DNA from: Erwinia aphidicola | Lineage (GTDB): Bacteria; Pseudomonadota; Gammaproteobacteria; Enterobacterales; Enterobacteriaceae | Length of the DNA: 64,000 bases | NCBI RefSeq assembly: GCF_024169515.1 | Contig: NZ_JAMKCQ010000001.1 | Coordinates: 868,001-932,000, forward strand | Direction of reading: 5' to 3' | Shown here: piece after piece, positions 9,413-18,768 of the stretch | How the letters are laid out: the number at the start of each line of letters is the position of its first letter | Position numbering within the stretch: the stretch's first letter is position 1 | Translations under genes and position numbers: made by a program | The notes under the pieces: generated by a model | Databases searched by the model: none | What the model was told of the DNA's origin: nothing | Seen by the model: only the letters and a program-made list of their open reading frames with translations

Positions 9413-9424
9413 CTGACCTGTACT

Positions 9425-9446
9425 CTGGCCGGGGCAACCCGGCCAG
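9425..9446 (+). terminator. Hairpin after galP
   Basis: CTGGCCGGG and CCCGGCCAG form a perfect 9-bp stem with a GCAA loop. The tail is CTTATTGCTT, only moderately T-rich. Confidence 0.7.
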
Positions 9447-9486
9447 CTTATTGCTTATCCCCTCATCCCACCGTATCCTTGCCCTG

Positions 9487-9999
9487 ATGAAACCTCAGAG
9501 ACTCCCCATCGCCCTGCAACAGGCGGTTATGCGCCAGCTGCGTGAAAAATTGCAGCAGGCTAACCTGCGCCTGGAACGTAGCTACCCGGAACCGGCGCTG
9601 GTCTATCAGCAGCGCGGCACCGCGGCGGGCACGGCATGGCTGCAAAGCTGGGAAATTCGCCTCAACCCGGTACTGCTGCTGGAGAACCAGCAGGCGTTTA
9701 TCGATGAGGTGGTGCCGCACGAGCTGGCGCATCTGCTGGTGTGGAAGCACTTTGGGCGCGTCGCCCCGCACGGTAAAGAGTGGAAGTGGATGATGGAGAG
9801 CGTGCTCGGCGTCCCTGCGCGTCGCACCCATCAGTTTGAAATCAGCTCGGTACGCAGCCGTGCTTACCCCTATCGCTGCCGCTGTCAGCAGCACCAGCTC
9901 ACCGTCCGCCGTCATAACCGGGTGATGCGTGGCGAGAGCGAATATCGCTGCCTGAAGTGCGGGGATATTTTAACAGCGGGTGATTTCCAGGATTCTTAA
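9487..9999 (+). CDS. sprT: SprT family zinc protein
   Basis: 170 residues, close to E. coli SprT (165). HELAH at residues 78-82 is the zincin HExxH motif, and the C-terminal zinc-ribbon-like part has paired cysteines (CRCQQH and CLKCGD). The start [15 protein letters not shown] at 9487 matches the family; the frame's earlier TTG at 9451 overlaps the galP terminator tail. The family shares its fold with the eukaryotic SPRTN protease; the bacterial function is poorly defined. It precedes endA with about 120 bases between. Confidence 0.92.
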   Translation: MKPQRLPIALQQAVMRQLREKLQQANLRLERSYPEPALVYQQRGTAAGTAWLQSWEIRLNPVLLLENQQAFIDEVVPHELAHLLVWKHFGRVAPHGKEWKWMMESVLGVPARRTHQFEISSVRSRAYPYRCRCQQHQLTVRRHNRVMRGESEYRCLKCGDILTAGDFQDS

Positions 10000-10120
10000 A
10001 AACCCCTATTTCGTTTAATAATCAGTCGATATTGGACTGATATCTCAGCCAATTATTCGTAATTACGGGTACTTCTGTTACTCTCCACGCCTCTTTCATG
10101 GATTACAGATTTACTGGAAT

Positions 10121-10834
10121 ATGTCTCGCAAAATTTGGGCCGTTTTGGCTGTCACCCTGCTGCTTCCCTCCTTCTTTACCCAGGCACTCAGCCTGGATAA
10201 CTATCACCAGAATAGCTTCGGCCAGGCTAAAGCCTATGCGGCGCAGATCAATGCCGCCGCCCCTGGTAGCTTCTACTGCGGCTGTAAAATTAACTGGCAC
10301 GGAAAAAAAGGCGTGCCGGACCTCGCATCCTGCGGTTACCAGGTACGTAAAGATGCTAATCGCGCCGGACGCATCGAGTGGGAGCACGTGGTTCCGGCCT
10401 GGAGCTTCGGCCATCAGCGCCAGTGCTGGCAGAACGGCGGGCGTAAAAACTGTGCTAAAGACAGCGGCTATCGCCGTATCGAAACCGACCTGCACAACCT
10501 GCAACCGTCGATTGGAGAGGTGAACGGCGACCGCGGCAACTTTATGTACGGCCAGTGGAACGGTGGAGAGCAGCAGTACGGTCAGTGCGCGATGAAGGTC
10601 GACTTCAAGAATAAGCTGGCCGAGCCACCTGCCCGGGCGCGCGGCGCCATTGCCCGCACCTGGTTTTACATGCGCGATCGCTACCAGCTCAGTATGTCGA
10701 AGCAGCAGACGCAGCTGATGACCGCCTGGAATAAACTCTATCCGGTCAGCCAGTGGGAGTGTGAGCGCGATGAGCGCATTGCCAGCGTGCAGGGCAACCA
10801 TAATCCGTATGTACAGCGAGCTTGCCAGCGGTAA
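10121..10834 (+). CDS. endA: Endonuclease I, periplasmic
   Basis: Secreted DNase that cuts double-stranded DNA in the periplasm. 237 residues; residues 1-22 are a Sec signal peptide (basic start, hydrophobic [18 protein letters not shown] core). The mature part has the His-Cys-type beta-beta-alpha metal motif in [13 protein letters not shown] and the [15 protein letters not shown] segment of the family, plus eight cysteines for disulfides. Collinear with E. coli EndA (235). Confidence 0.95.
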   Translation: MSRKIWAVLAVTLLLPSFFTQALSLDNYHQNSFGQAKAYAAQINAAAPGSFYCGCKINWHGKKGVPDLASCGYQVRKDANRAGRIEWEHVVPAWSFGHQRQCWQNGGRKNCAKDSGYRRIETDLHNLQPSIGEVNGDRGNFMYGQWNGGEQQYGQCAMKVDFKNKLAEPPARARGAIARTWFYMRDRYQLSMSKQQTQLMTAWNKLYPVSQWECERDERIASVQGNHNPYVQRACQR

Positions 10835-10894
10835 AATCACTGACCTACACTAAGCCGCATTCACAGCGATTTGATAACTTTCAACAGGATTTCC

Positions 10895-11626
10895 ATGCGT
10901 ATACCCCGCATTTATCACCCTGAAGCTTTAGACGTGGGCAGTGAAATCGCCCTGCATGACGATGCGGCAAACCATATCGGGCGCGTACTGCGCATGGTGC
11001 CGGGCCAGCAGCTGGAATTGTTCGATGGCACAAATCTGACTTTTTCCGCCGAGATTATTCAGGCCGATAAAAAAAATGTGCGCGTCAAAATCACCGCAGG
11101 CCGCGCCGATAGCCGCGAGTCACCGCTGCACCTGCACCTGGGGCAGGTCATGTCACGCGGTGAAAAGATGGAGTTCACCATCCAGAAAGCGGTAGAACTC
11201 GGAGTAAATGTCATTACCCCCTTGTTTTCTGAACGCTGTGGCGTAAAGCTGGATGCCGATCGACTGGCGAAAAAAATCCAGCAGTGGCAGAAAATCGCCA
11301 TTGCCGCCTGCGAACAGTGCGGTCGCAACAGCGTGCCGGAGGTTCGACCGGCGATGGCACTTGACGCCTGGTGTGCCGAGCAGGATAGCGGGTTAAAATT
11401 AAATCTTCATCCGCGGGCAGAACACAGTATTAATACCTTACCGCTGCCGGTTGAGCGGGTTCGCCTGTTGATTGGACCGGAAGGCGGGCTGTCAGCGGAT
11501 GAAATCAACATGACAGCGCAGCACGGCTTTACCGATATCCTCCTCGGGCCGCGCGTATTGCGTACCGAAACCACCGCCCTGACGGCCATTACCGCCCTGC
11601 AGGTGCGCTTTGGTGATTTGGGTTAA
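10895..11626 (+). CDS. rsmE: 16S rRNA (uridine1498-N3)-methyltransferase
   Basis: SPOUT-class methyltransferase acting on helix 44 of 16S rRNA. 243 residues starting [12 protein letters not shown] as in E. coli; an upstream TTG at 10871 is in frame but not conserved. The C-terminal trefoil-knot AdoMet site is visible as [14 protein letters not shown] and [16 protein letters not shown]. Followed after 37 bases by gshB in the same direction, the E. coli order. Confidence 0.95.
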   Translation: MRIPRIYHPEALDVGSEIALHDDAANHIGRVLRMVPGQQLELFDGTNLTFSAEIIQADKKNVRVKITAGRADSRESPLHLHLGQVMSRGEKMEFTIQKAVELGVNVITPLFSERCGVKLDADRLAKKIQQWQKIAIAACEQCGRNSVPEVRPAMALDAWCAEQDSGLKLNLHPRAEHSINTLPLPVERVRLLIGPEGGLSADEINMTAQHGFTDILLGPRVLRTETTALTAITALQVRFGDLG

Positions 11627-11663
11627 ACACAGCTAACTAATTTAGAGCGTAGTGGAGAAAAGA

Positions 11664-12608
11664 ATGATCAAGCTTGGCATCGTGATGGACCCGATTACTT
11701 CCATCAACATAAAAAAAGACACCAGCTTCGCCATGCTGCTTGAAGCTCAGCGCCGTGGTTATGAAATTCACTACATGGAGATGAACGATCTCTATCTGCG
11801 TGGCGGTGAAGGCCGTGCGCGTACCCGTCTGCTGAGCGTTGAGCAGAACGTTGATAAGTGGTTTGAATTTGGCAGCGAACAGGACATCCCCCTGTCCGAT
11901 CTCAATGTGGTGCTGATGCGTAAGGATCCGCCGTTTGATACCGAATTCATCTATGCCACCTACATCCTTGAGCGTGCAGAAGAGAAAGGCACGCTGATCG
12001 TCAATAAGCCGCAGAGCCTGCGCGACTGTAACGAGAAGCTGTTCACCGCATGGTTTGCCGAGCTGACGCCGGATACGCTGGTGACCCGCAACGCCAGCCA
12101 GATCCGTGAATTCTGGCAGCAGCACGGCGACATCATCCTGAAGCCGCTGGACGGCATGGGTGGGGCGTCCATTTTCCGCGTGAAGAAAGAAGATCCTAAC
12201 CTGTCGGTGATTATCGAAACGCTGACCCAACACGGCAGCTTCTACTGCATGGCGCAGAACTTCATTCCCGGCATCAAAGACGGTGACAAGCGCGTGCTGG
12301 TCGTGGATGGTGAGCCGGTGCCTTACTGCCTGGCGCGAATTCCAAAATCGGGCGAAACCCGTGGCAACCTGGCCGCAGGTGGTCGTGGCGAAGCGCGTCC
12401 GCTGACCGAAAGCGACTGGGAGATTGCCCGCCGTGTTGGTCCAACCCTGAAAGCAAAAGGACTGATCTTTGTTGGTCTGGATATTATTGGCGACAAGCTG
12501 ACGGAAATTAATGTGACCAGTCCAACCTGCGTTCGCGAGATCGAAGCCGCATTCCCGATTTCTATCACGGGTATGCTGATGGATGCGATCGAAAAACGCC
12601 TGGCCTGA
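11664..12608 (+). CDS. gshB: Glutathione synthetase
   Basis: Second enzyme of glutathione synthesis: joins glycine to gamma-glutamylcysteine with ATP. 314 residues (E. coli 316), ATP-grasp fold. Visible motifs are VLMRKDPPFDTEFIY, LRDCNEKLFTAWF, the ATP-grasp ILKPLDGMGGASIFRV loop, and metal-binding EINVTSPTC. Start MIKLGIVMDPI at 11664 is conserved and follows GGAGAAAAGA; four extra residues upstream are possible. Confidence 0.96.
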   Translation: MIKLGIVMDPITSINIKKDTSFAMLLEAQRRGYEIHYMEMNDLYLRGGEGRARTRLLSVEQNVDKWFEFGSEQDIPLSDLNVVLMRKDPPFDTEFIYATYILERAEEKGTLIVNKPQSLRDCNEKLFTAWFAELTPDTLVTRNASQIREFWQQHGDIILKPLDGMGGASIFRVKKEDPNLSVIIETLTQHGSFYCMAQNFIPGIKDGDKRVLVVDGEPVPYCLARIPKSGETRGNLAAGGRGEARPLTESDWEIARRVGPTLKAKGLIFVGLDIIGDKLTEINVTSPTCVREIEAAFPISITGMLMDAIEKRLA

Positions 12609-12616
12609 TTGTTGCG

Positions 12617-12671
12617 GCGGGGCCGGATTGCCCCGCTGCTCACCCTTAACGCCCGGGCTTTACAGCCCGGC
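12617..12671. repeat. Two hairpins between gshB and yqgE
   Basis: GCGGGGC/GCCCCGC (12617-12636) and CCGGGCT/AGCCCGG (12653-12670). Neither has a T-tail, so they look like intergenic palindromes that may protect 3' ends rather than classic terminators. Confidence 0.6.
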
Positions 12672-12698
12672 CGTTAACCAGACTACAGAACATTAAGT

Positions 12699-13262
12699 AT
12701 GAATTTACAGCATCACTTTTTGATTGCCATGCCTACGCTGCAGGACCCGCTGTTCAAACGTTCAGTGGTCTATATCTGTGAACATAATAGTGATGGAGCG
12801 ATGGGGATAATCGTCAACAAACCGATGGAAAACCTGACGGTTGACGGCATCCTGCAAAAATTGAAAATCTCCCCGGCACCGCGTGATAGCGAAGCGAAGC
12901 TGGATAAGCCGGTGTTTGCCGGCGGTCCGCTGGCGGAAGATCGCGGATTTATTCTGCATTCGGCGCAGAAAACCTTTTCCTCCAGCATTCGGGTGTCGGA
13001 TAACACCGTGATCACCACTTCGCGTGACGTCCTGGAAACACTGGGCACGCCCGAGCAGCCCGAGCACGTGCTGGTGGCGCTGGGCTACTGCGCCTGGGAG
13101 AAAGACCAGCTGGAAACCGAGCTGCTGGAGAATGCGTGGCTCACCACCCCGGCCAACAGCAATATCCTGTTCCACACGCGTATTGCCGAGCGCTGGCGTG
13201 AAGCGGCGAAAAGTATTGGCGTGGATATCCACAATATCGCCAGTGATGCAGGGCACGCCTGA
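12699..13262 (+). CDS. yqgE: UPF0301/AlgH family protein
   Basis: 187 residues with the family start [29 protein letters not shown] and the [13 protein letters not shown] and [12 protein letters not shown] blocks. Soluble and cytoplasmic. Function undetermined; a homologue (AlgH) was named from Pseudomonas alginate regulation. Its stop overlaps the ruvX start (TGATGA), so the two are coupled, as in many proteobacteria. Confidence 0.93.
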   Translation: MNLQHHFLIAMPTLQDPLFKRSVVYICEHNSDGAMGIIVNKPMENLTVDGILQKLKISPAPRDSEAKLDKPVFAGGPLAEDRGFILHSAQKTFSSSIRVSDNTVITTSRDVLETLGTPEQPEHVLVALGYCAWEKDQLETELLENAWLTTPANSNILFHTRIAERWREAAKSIGVDIHNIASDAGHA

Positions 13263-13684
13263 TGAGCCCTCAGACTCTGCTCTCTTTCGACTTCGGAACC
13301 AAAAGCATTGGCGTGGCCATTGGCCAGCAGCTGACCGGTACCGCCCGCCCGCTGGCTGCTCTCAAGGCCAACGATGGCGTACCCGACTGGAACAAAATTG
13401 AAGCGCTGCTGAAAGAGTGGCAGCCGGACCGCGTGGTGGTGGGGTTACCGCTCAATATGGATGGAACCGAGCAACCTCTCACCGCGCGGGCGCGTAAGTT
13501 CGCCAACCGCCTGCACGGCCGCTTTGGCGTACAGGTTGATCTGCACGATGAGCGCCTCAGCACCGTCGAGGCACGCGCCGAACTGTTTGAACGCGGCGGC
13601 TTTCGCGCCCTGAGTAAAGGCAGCGTCGACTCGCTCTCTGCGGTGATTATCCTGGAGAGCTGGTTCGAGAATAATTACGAGTAG
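13262..13684 (+). CDS. ruvX: RuvX/YqgF family putative pre-16S rRNA nuclease
   Basis: 140 residues, RNase H-like fold. [14 protein letters not shown] carries the first catalytic aspartate, [16 protein letters not shown] the substrate loop, and DERLSTVEA plus the later [11 protein letters not shown] the remaining acidic residues. E. coli YqgF has been tied to 16S rRNA 5'-end maturation; Holliday-junction resolution was an earlier idea. Overlaps yqgE by one base. Confidence 0.94.
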   Translation: MSPQTLLSFDFGTKSIGVAIGQQLTGTARPLAALKANDGVPDWNKIEALLKEWQPDRVVVGLPLNMDGTEQPLTARARKFANRLHGRFGVQVDLHDERLSTVEARAELFERGGFRALSKGSVDSLSAVIILESWFENNYE

Positions 13685-13713
13685 CCAGAGTAGATAGTGC
13701 ATATCCCCGGCAC

Positions 13714-13740
13714 GGTGCGACCGGAACAAATGGTCGCACC
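13714..13740. repeat. Palindromic unit (GGTGCGACC type) between convergent ruvX and yggR
   Basis: GGTGCGACC and GGTCGCACC form a 9-bp stem around GGAACAAAT. CTACA and a second partial arm (CCGGTCGCCCCG) follow. The same layout recurs at 59035-59110, so this is a dispersed REP-like repeat placed where two genes converge. Confidence 0.75.
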
Positions 13741-13763
13741 CTACAATTCCGGTCGCCCCGCAA

Positions 13764-14762
13764 TCAACCTGCGGCCAATAACCCCCTTCTCTGCCGCTCC
13801 GCCATGCTCTGCTCGAAGGTCTGCATCCCCAACTGACTGCCGGTCTGTAATAGCGCGGGCAGCTGGTGTGTTTTACCCTCGCGGATCAGGTTCGCTACTG
13901 CCGGGCTGTTGACCAACACCTCGAACAGCGCTACCCGCCCCTGCTGCGCCGCCACTAAACGCTGAGCGATCACCGCTTGTAAACTGCCTGCCAGCTGGCT
14001 GCGCACCAGATTCTTTTCGCTGCCCGGAAACACATCCACCAGCCGCTCCACTGCCTGAGCGGCGCCGCGGGTGTGCAGCGTCGCCAGCACCAGGTGCCCG
14101 GTCTCCGCGGCGGTGAGCGCCAGCTGGATTGTCTCGGCATCACGCAGTTCCCCCAGCAGGATCACATCAGGGTCCTCACGCAGCGCCGCGCGCAGCCCAT
14201 CACCAAAGCGGGTAAAGTGCTGGCCCATTTCACGCTGCTGGATCAGCGACTGCGCGCTGCTGTGCAGAAACTCGATCGGGTCCTCCAGCGTCAGGATATG
14301 GCGGCGCTGCTGCTGATTCATCGCCGCAATCAGCGCCGCCAGCGTGGTCGACTTGCCGCTGCCCGTCGCGCCGACGACCAGCACCAGCCCCTCCTGAAGC
14401 TGTAGCAGCGTCTGGCTGATGGCGGGCAGGTGCAGCGCTTCCAGCGGCGGACAGTGGCTGGCAATCAGGCGCAGCGCCAGCGACAGGCCGCAGCGCTGAC
14501 GAAACAGGTTGGCGCGCAGCCGCACGCCATCCGGCATGGTCAGGGCAAAATCCACCTGCCCGCTGCGCGCCAGCTCCTGATGCTGGGCCGTGCTCAGCCA
14601 GCGCAGCGCGAAGCTCTCCAGCCACTCATCGCGCATCACCCCTTCACCCTCAATGCGCTCCAGGCGACCATTACAGCGCCAGAAGGGATAATGACCACTG
14701 CAAAGGTGCAGATCGCCTGCATTATGCTTTACACTAAGGGCCACAATTTCTTCAATATCCAT
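13764..14762 (-). CDS. yggR: PilT-like secretion ATPase YggR
   Basis: 332 residues. PilT-family AAA+ ATPase: Walker A VVGATGSGKSTTLA, Asp box LTLEDPIEFLH, Walker B LREDPDVILLGELRD, His box ATLHTRGAAQAVERL. Start MDIEEIVALSVKHNAGDLHLC at 14762 follows GGGAG and is conserved; the frame continues to 14795. In E. coli the gene is an orphan, not linked to pilus genes, and the same holds here: no pilin or assembly genes nearby. Its role in twitching or DNA uptake in enterics is unproven. It is divergent from yggS with only 15 bases between starts. Confidence 0.92.
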   Translation of the reverse strand: MDIEEIVALSVKHNAGDLHLCSGHYPFWRCNGRLERIEGEGVMRDEWLESFALRWLSTAQHQELARSGQVDFALTMPDGVRLRANLFRQRCGLSLALRLIASHCPPLEALHLPAISQTLLQLQEGLVLVVGATGSGKSTTLAALIAAMNQQQRRHILTLEDPIEFLHSSAQSLIQQREMGQHFTRFGDGLRAALREDPDVILLGELRDAETIQLALTAAETGHLVLATLHTRGAAQAVERLVDVFPGSEKNLVRSQLAGSLQAVIAQRLVAAQQGRVALFEVLVNSPAVANLIREGKTHQLPALLQTGSQLGMQTFEQSMAERQRRGLLAAG

Positions 14763-14777
14763 ATTTTCTCCCTGACT

Positions 14778-15491
14778 ATGACTTCGATTGAGCACAACTT
14801 ACGGCATGTCCAGCTGCGGATCTCAGCGGCGGCAGCACAGTGCGGGCGCGATCCGAAAGAGATTACGCTGCTTGCAGTGAGCAAAACCAAACCCGCGAGC
14901 GCGATCGAAGAAGCAGTGGCTGCCGGGCAGCGCTGCTTCGGCGAAAACTACGTGCAGGAAGGCGTGGATAAAATCCAGCTGCTGGCTAATCCCGCACTCA
15001 CCTGGCACTTTATCGGTCCGCTGCAATCCAACAAGAGTCGGCTGGTGGCGGAGCACTTTGACTGGTGCCATACCGTTGACCGTCTGCGCATTGCCAGCCG
15101 CCTTAACGACCAGCGCCCGGCAGGGTTAGACGCACTGAATGTTCTGATTCAGGTAAATATCAGTGACGAACAGAGTAAATCAGGCATTATGCTGGCTGAC
15201 CTGCCTGCGCTTGCTCAGCAGATAGCGGAAATGCCGCGTCTGAGACTGCGCGGGCTGATGGCAATCCCGGCGCCGGAAAGCGACTACGCACGCCAGCTGG
15301 CGGTGTGTCAGCAGATGGCGCAGGCTTTCACGCAGCTGCAACAGGATTACCCCGGCGTCGACACGCTGTCGCTGGGAATGAGTGACGATATGGCTGCTGC
15401 TATAGCGGCGGGCAGTACCATGGTGCGTATTGGCACTGCAATTTTCGGCGCGCGCGACTACGGTCAGGCCGCTGCTAATCACAACAACTGA
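14778..15491 (+). CDS. yggS: PLP homeostasis protein YggS
   Basis: 237-residue PLP-binding TIM-barrel protein (PLPBP/PROSC family) that helps control free pyridoxal phosphate and amino-acid balance; no enzyme activity established. PLP lysine in ITLLAVSKTKP (about residue 36), GENYVQEGVDK, WHFIGPLQSNK and the C-terminal LSLGMSDDMAAAIAAGSTMVRIGTAIFG phosphate site are intact. Start MTSIEHNLRHV at 14778 is the family N-terminus; the frame runs far upstream through the antisense of yggR, which is a shadow. Confidence 0.95.
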   Translation: MTSIEHNLRHVQLRISAAAAQCGRDPKEITLLAVSKTKPASAIEEAVAAGQRCFGENYVQEGVDKIQLLANPALTWHFIGPLQSNKSRLVAEHFDWCHTVDRLRIASRLNDQRPAGLDALNVLIQVNISDEQSKSGIMLADLPALAQQIAEMPRLRLRGLMAIPAPESDYARQLAVCQQMAQAFTQLQQDYPGVDTLSLGMSDDMAAAIAAGSTMVRIGTAIFGARDYGQAAANHNN

Positions 15492-15499
15492 GGAACCTC

Positions 15500-16039
15500 A
15501 TGCTAGCGTTGATCTTTCTGGTAACAACCGTGATGGCGATTTATATCAAAGTGTTGTTACTGCGCATCTGGATGCAGTGGGCGCGCTGCGACTTCTACAA
15601 CCCGTTCTCACAGTTTGTGGTGAAAATCACTCAGCCGGTGGTAAAACCGCTACGACGCATTATCCCCTCTATCGGGCCGCTGGATAGCGCTTCCCTGCTG
15701 ATTGCGTATATCGTCAGCGTACTGCTCGGGCCGGTGCTGCTGCGCCTGTTCGTACCGGATCCGATCTTCCTCTACCTCGGTCTGGTGATCCTGGTGAAAG
15801 CCGCCGGCGTGCTGGTGTTCTGGGTAATTATCGTGCGCTCACTGATGAGCTGGATAAGCCAGGGGCGCAACCCGGTTGACTACGTGCTGATCCAGCTGAC
15901 CGAGCCGTTAATGGCCCCGGTGCGCCGCATTATTCCGGCGATGGGCGGCATCGATTTCTCAGCAATGGCGGTGATCCTGATCCTCTACATGCTGAATTTC
16001 TTAGGCCTTGAATATATCCCAGGCTGGGCCCAGTTCTAA
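15500..16039 (+). CDS. yggT: YggT family inner-membrane protein
   Basis: 179 residues, two copies of the YggT domain. Each has a membrane helix pair followed by a short amphipathic motif (LRRIIPSIGPLD and VRRIIPAMGGIDFS). Predicted four membrane helices. Eight bases after yggS, so co-transcribed. Linked by others to osmotic-shock and K+ handling, but not firmly. In E. coli yggU follows; here it is absent. Confidence 0.92.
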   Translation: MLALIFLVTTVMAIYIKVLLLRIWMQWARCDFYNPFSQFVVKITQPVVKPLRRIIPSIGPLDSASLLIAYIVSVLLGPVLLRLFVPDPIFLYLGLVILVKAAGVLVFWVIIVRSLMSWISQGRNPVDYVLIQLTEPLMAPVRRIIPAMGGIDFSAMAVILILYMLNFLGLEYIPGWAQF

Positions 16040-16057
16040 TCTAACCGTCGCCTTTTA

Positions 16058-16090
16058 CCCTACAGGTGCGTTGGTCGCCTTCCTGTAGGG
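16058..16090. repeat. Hairpin in the place of yggU
   Basis: CCCTACAGG and CCTGTAGGG are perfect 9-bp arms around a 15-base loop containing GCGTTGGTCGC. It carries the CCCTAC/GTAGGG ends of the second palindrome family. No T-tail. Confidence 0.65.
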
Positions 16091-16133
16091 CAAAATTCCC
16101 GGTTATATCACTCTTGATTGTTGTGGATTAACT

Positions 16134-16727
16134 ATGCAAAAAGTTGTACTCGCCACCGGCAACCCCGGTAAAGTTCGTGAACTGGCTGACCTGCTGGCCG
16201 CGTTTGGCCTTGATATCGTGGCGCAGACGGAACTGGGCGTGGAGTCAGCCGAAGAGACCGGCCTGACCTTTATTGAGAATGCCATTCTGAAAGCGCGCCA
16301 CGCGGCAGCCGTCACCGGCCTGCCGGCGATTGCCGATGACTCCGGTCTGGCGGTTGATGCGCTCGGCGGCGCACCGGGAATCTACTCGGCGCGCTACGCG
16401 GGCCTTGACGCCAGCGACCAGCAGAATCTTGACAAGCTGCTGGTCACGCTGGATCCCGTGCCGGATGGCCAGCGCCAGGCGCAGTTCCACTGCGTGCTGG
16501 TCTATCTGCGCCATGCTGAAGACCCAACCCCGCTGGTATTCCACGGCAGCTGGGAAGGTGAAATCACCCGCGCTGAAGCAGGCCAGGGAGGATTTGGCTA
16601 TGACCCGATCTTCTATGTGCCGGAATTAGGGAAAACGGCGGCAGAGCTGACAAAAGACGAAAAGCGTGCGGTTTCTCATCGCGGTAAAGCGTTGAGCCTG
16701 CTGCTGGACGCCATGAAAAATGGTTAA
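16134..16727 (+). CDS. rdgB: dITP/XTP pyrophosphatase
   Basis: House-cleaning enzyme that hydrolyses dITP, ITP and XTP to monophosphates, keeping deaminated purines out of DNA. 197 residues, same as E. coli RdgB. Motifs: [16 protein letters not shown] at the N-terminus, [39 protein letters not shown] and [20 protein letters not shown]. Its last eight bases overlap the hemW start, implying coupled translation. Confidence 0.96.
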   Translation: MQKVVLATGNPGKVRELADLLAAFGLDIVAQTELGVESAEETGLTFIENAILKARHAAAVTGLPAIADDSGLAVDALGGAPGIYSARYAGLDASDQQNLDKLLVTLDPVPDGQRQAQFHCVLVYLRHAEDPTPLVFHGSWEGEITRAEAGQGGFGYDPIFYVPELGKTAAELTKDEKRAVSHRGKALSLLLDAMKNG

Positions 16728-17856
16728 GCTGCCCCCGTTAAGCCTGTACATCCACATTCCGTGGTGCGTACAGAAATGCCCGTACTGCGATTTCAATTCC
16801 CACGCGTTAAAAGGCGAAGTGCCGCACGAGGAGTACGTGCAGCACCTGCTGAACGATCTGGATATCGACCTGCCGCTGACCGGCGGGCGCGAGGTCAGCA
16901 CCCTCTTTATTGGCGGCGGCACCCCGAGCCTGTTAAGCAGCGAAGCGATGCAGATGCTGCTGGACGGCGTGCGGGCGCGCCTGCCGCTATCGCCAACGGC
17001 TGAAATCACCATGGAAGCCAACCCCGGCGCCGTGGAAGCCGACCGCTTCAGCGGCTATCAGCGCGCGGGCATCAACCGCATCTCGATTGGCGTGCAGAGC
17101 TTCAGCGCCGCCAAGCTGGAGCGGCTGGGGCGCATTCATGGCCCCGAAGAGGCCCGGCGTGCCGCAAAGCTGGCGGAAGACCTCGGCCTGCGCAGCTTTA
17201 ACCTCGACCTGATGCACGGCCTGCCCGATCAGTCGCTGGCCGAAGCGCTGGACGATTTACGCCAGGCAATTGCCCTCAACCCACCGCACCTGTCGTGGTA
17301 TCAGCTGACCATTGAACCGAACACGCTGTTCGCCTCACGGCCGCCGCGCCTGCCGGATGAAGACGATCTGTGGGATATTTTCGAGCAGGGGCATCAGCTG
17401 CTGAGCGCCGCCGGCTATCAGCAGTATGAGACTTCGGCCTACGCCAAACCGGGCTATCGCTGCGAGCACAACCTAAACTACTGGCGCTTTGGCGATTACC
17501 TCGGCATCGGCTGCGGCGCGCACGGCAAGCTCACCCAGCCAGATGGCACGATTATTCGCACCACCAAAACCAAGCATCCGCGCGGTTTTATGGCCGGGAA
17601 ATATCTTGATAAGCGCCATGAAGTGGCGGACAGCGAGAAGCCATTCGAGTTCTTTATGAACCGTTTCCGCCTGCTGGAAGCCGCGCCGCGTGCCGAATAC
17701 AGCCTTTACACCGGTCTTGCGGAAAGCACCATTCGCGCGCAGATCGACGAGGCACTGGCGAAGGGTTACCTGACGGAAACCGCGGAATACTGGCAGATTA
17801 CGGAGAAAGGAAAGCTGTTCCTGAATTCGCTGCTGGAGCTGTTTTTAACGGAATAA
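16720..17856 (+). CDS. hemW: Heme chaperone HemW (radical SAM)
   Basis: 378 residues. [17 protein letters not shown] carries the C-x3-C-x2-C [4Fe-4S] radical SAM motif and the preceding HIPWC of the HemN/HemW branch; [15 protein letters not shown] and GVQSF are further SAM-binding motifs. HemW binds heme and delivers it to respiratory proteins; it was earlier misnamed as coproporphyrinogen oxidase. Overlaps rdgB by eight bases. Confidence 0.95.
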   Translation: MVKLPPLSLYIHIPWCVQKCPYCDFNSHALKGEVPHEEYVQHLLNDLDIDLPLTGGREVSTLFIGGGTPSLLSSEAMQMLLDGVRARLPLSPTAEITMEANPGAVEADRFSGYQRAGINRISIGVQSFSAAKLERLGRIHGPEEARRAAKLAEDLGLRSFNLDLMHGLPDQSLAEALDDLRQAIALNPPHLSWYQLTIEPNTLFASRPPRLPDEDDLWDIFEQGHQLLSAAGYQQYETSAYAKPGYRCEHNLNYWRFGDYLGIGCGAHGKLTQPDGTIIRTTKTKHPRGFMAGKYLDKRHEVADSEKPFEFFMNRFRLLEAAPRAEYSLYTGLAESTIRAQIDEALAKGYLTETAEYWQITEKGKLFLNSLLELFLTE

Positions 17857-17860
17857 AATT

Positions 17861-17931
17861 TAGGGGTCAGGCCCAATTTACGTACGGGTCATGCTCAATT
17901 TACGTACGGGTCAGGCATGCCTGACCCCTAC
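17861..17931. repeat. Composite repeat between hemW and yggN
   Basis: Outer arms AGGGGTCAGGC (17862-17872) and GCCTGACCCCT enclose two copies of the 18-mer CAATTTACGTACGGGTCA (17874-17891 and 17896-17913, 22-bp period). The second runs into the perfect 20-bp palindrome GGGTCAGGCATGCCTGACCC (17908-17927). It lies between two convergent genes and can act as a bidirectional 3' hairpin. Confidence 0.8.
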
Positions 17932-17941
17932 AAAATCACGC

Positions 17942-18655
17942 TTATTTCAGACCGGCAATCAGCGCCTTGCGTTGCCCTTCCAGCGCGGTCACGCGATTAC
18001 ACACCTCATGACCAAAGTTCTGGAAATCCTGCTCCTGATTGCTCCACTCGGCCTGAATTGCCTGCTGTAAGCCACCAAGGTTGCCCATAATCGCCTGCAG
18101 CGGATTATCGCCGCTGGTCTGCTTGCTGCCCATCTCGTTCAGGCTGTCCTGCACCACGCCACCCAGCGCGTTCTGCACCAGCTGTTCACCGTCCTGACGT
18201 ACCTGATTGACCGCCTGATGGTGGAAGGTCAAGCCGTCGCTGCGGTGCTCAATAATGCGGTTCATCTGCTGCTTGAGCTGGCCGTCCAGCGTCGTCAGGC
18301 GCTGACGCACCTTGCTGTTTTCACCCAGCTTCTGCACCACCACCCGGTCCAGCGCCACGCGGCCTTTCTCCAGGCGCTGCTGGGCACCACTATCGATCCA
18401 TGGCAGGTCGCGGCGCAGTGCGCTTTGGTAATCAATGGCTTTCTGGCGCGTGGCGGCGTCAACATCGACCACTTTGCCGTTGCGCTGCACATCGCCTACC
18501 GGAGAGATTGCCAGTTTACCGCTGGCACCCACCACCTCAACCTGGTTCGGGCTGATGATGATGTCGTCCTGAGGATTCACGCTGCACTGATAATCTGCCT
18601 GTGCCTGACCGGCGGCCAGCAGCAGTAATGCCCCGCTGAAAAGCGCTTTGCGCAT
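17942..18655 (-). CDS. yggN: Exported DUF2884 protein YggN
   Basis: 237 residues with a signal peptide (MRKALFSGALLLLAAGQAQA, cleavage before DYQCSV). The mature part follows E. coli YggN: DDIIISPNQVEVVG near the start, LRRDLPWID, ALDRVVVQKLGENSKVRQRLTTLD, and MNRIIEHRSDGLTFH. Periplasmic; function unknown. Last gene of the trmB-yggL-yggN run. The E. coli genes ansB and yggM, which lie between hemW and yggN there, are absent. Confidence 0.92.
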   Translation of the reverse strand: MRKALFSGALLLLAAGQAQADYQCSVNPQDDIIISPNQVEVVGASGKLAISPVGDVQRNGKVVDVDAATRQKAIDYQSALRRDLPWIDSGAQQRLEKGRVALDRVVVQKLGENSKVRQRLTTLDGQLKQQMNRIIEHRSDGLTFHHQAVNQVRQDGEQLVQNALGGVVQDSLNEMGSKQTSGDNPLQAIMGNLGGLQQAIQAEWSNQEQDFQNFGHEVCNRVTALEGQRKALIAGLK

Positions 18656-18677
18656 AAATTTCGCTCCTTGATTGAGA

Positions 18678-18761
18678 AAGGGCCGATCGAAAAAAGATCG
18701 GCCCTTACAATGGGTGATGTGCTTTCTCTCGAAGGGGCTGACCCTCTTTTTAGGTCAGCCC
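18678..18761. repeat. Two strong hairpins between yggL and yggN
   Basis: AAGGGCCGATC/GATCGGCCCTT (18678-18706, perfect 11-bp stem) and GGGCTGACC/GGTCAGCCC (18735-18761, perfect 9-bp stem, T-rich loop). On the minus strand neither is followed by a clear T-run. They may partly insulate yggN from yggL. Confidence 0.75.
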
Positions 18762-18768
18762 TGACAAG

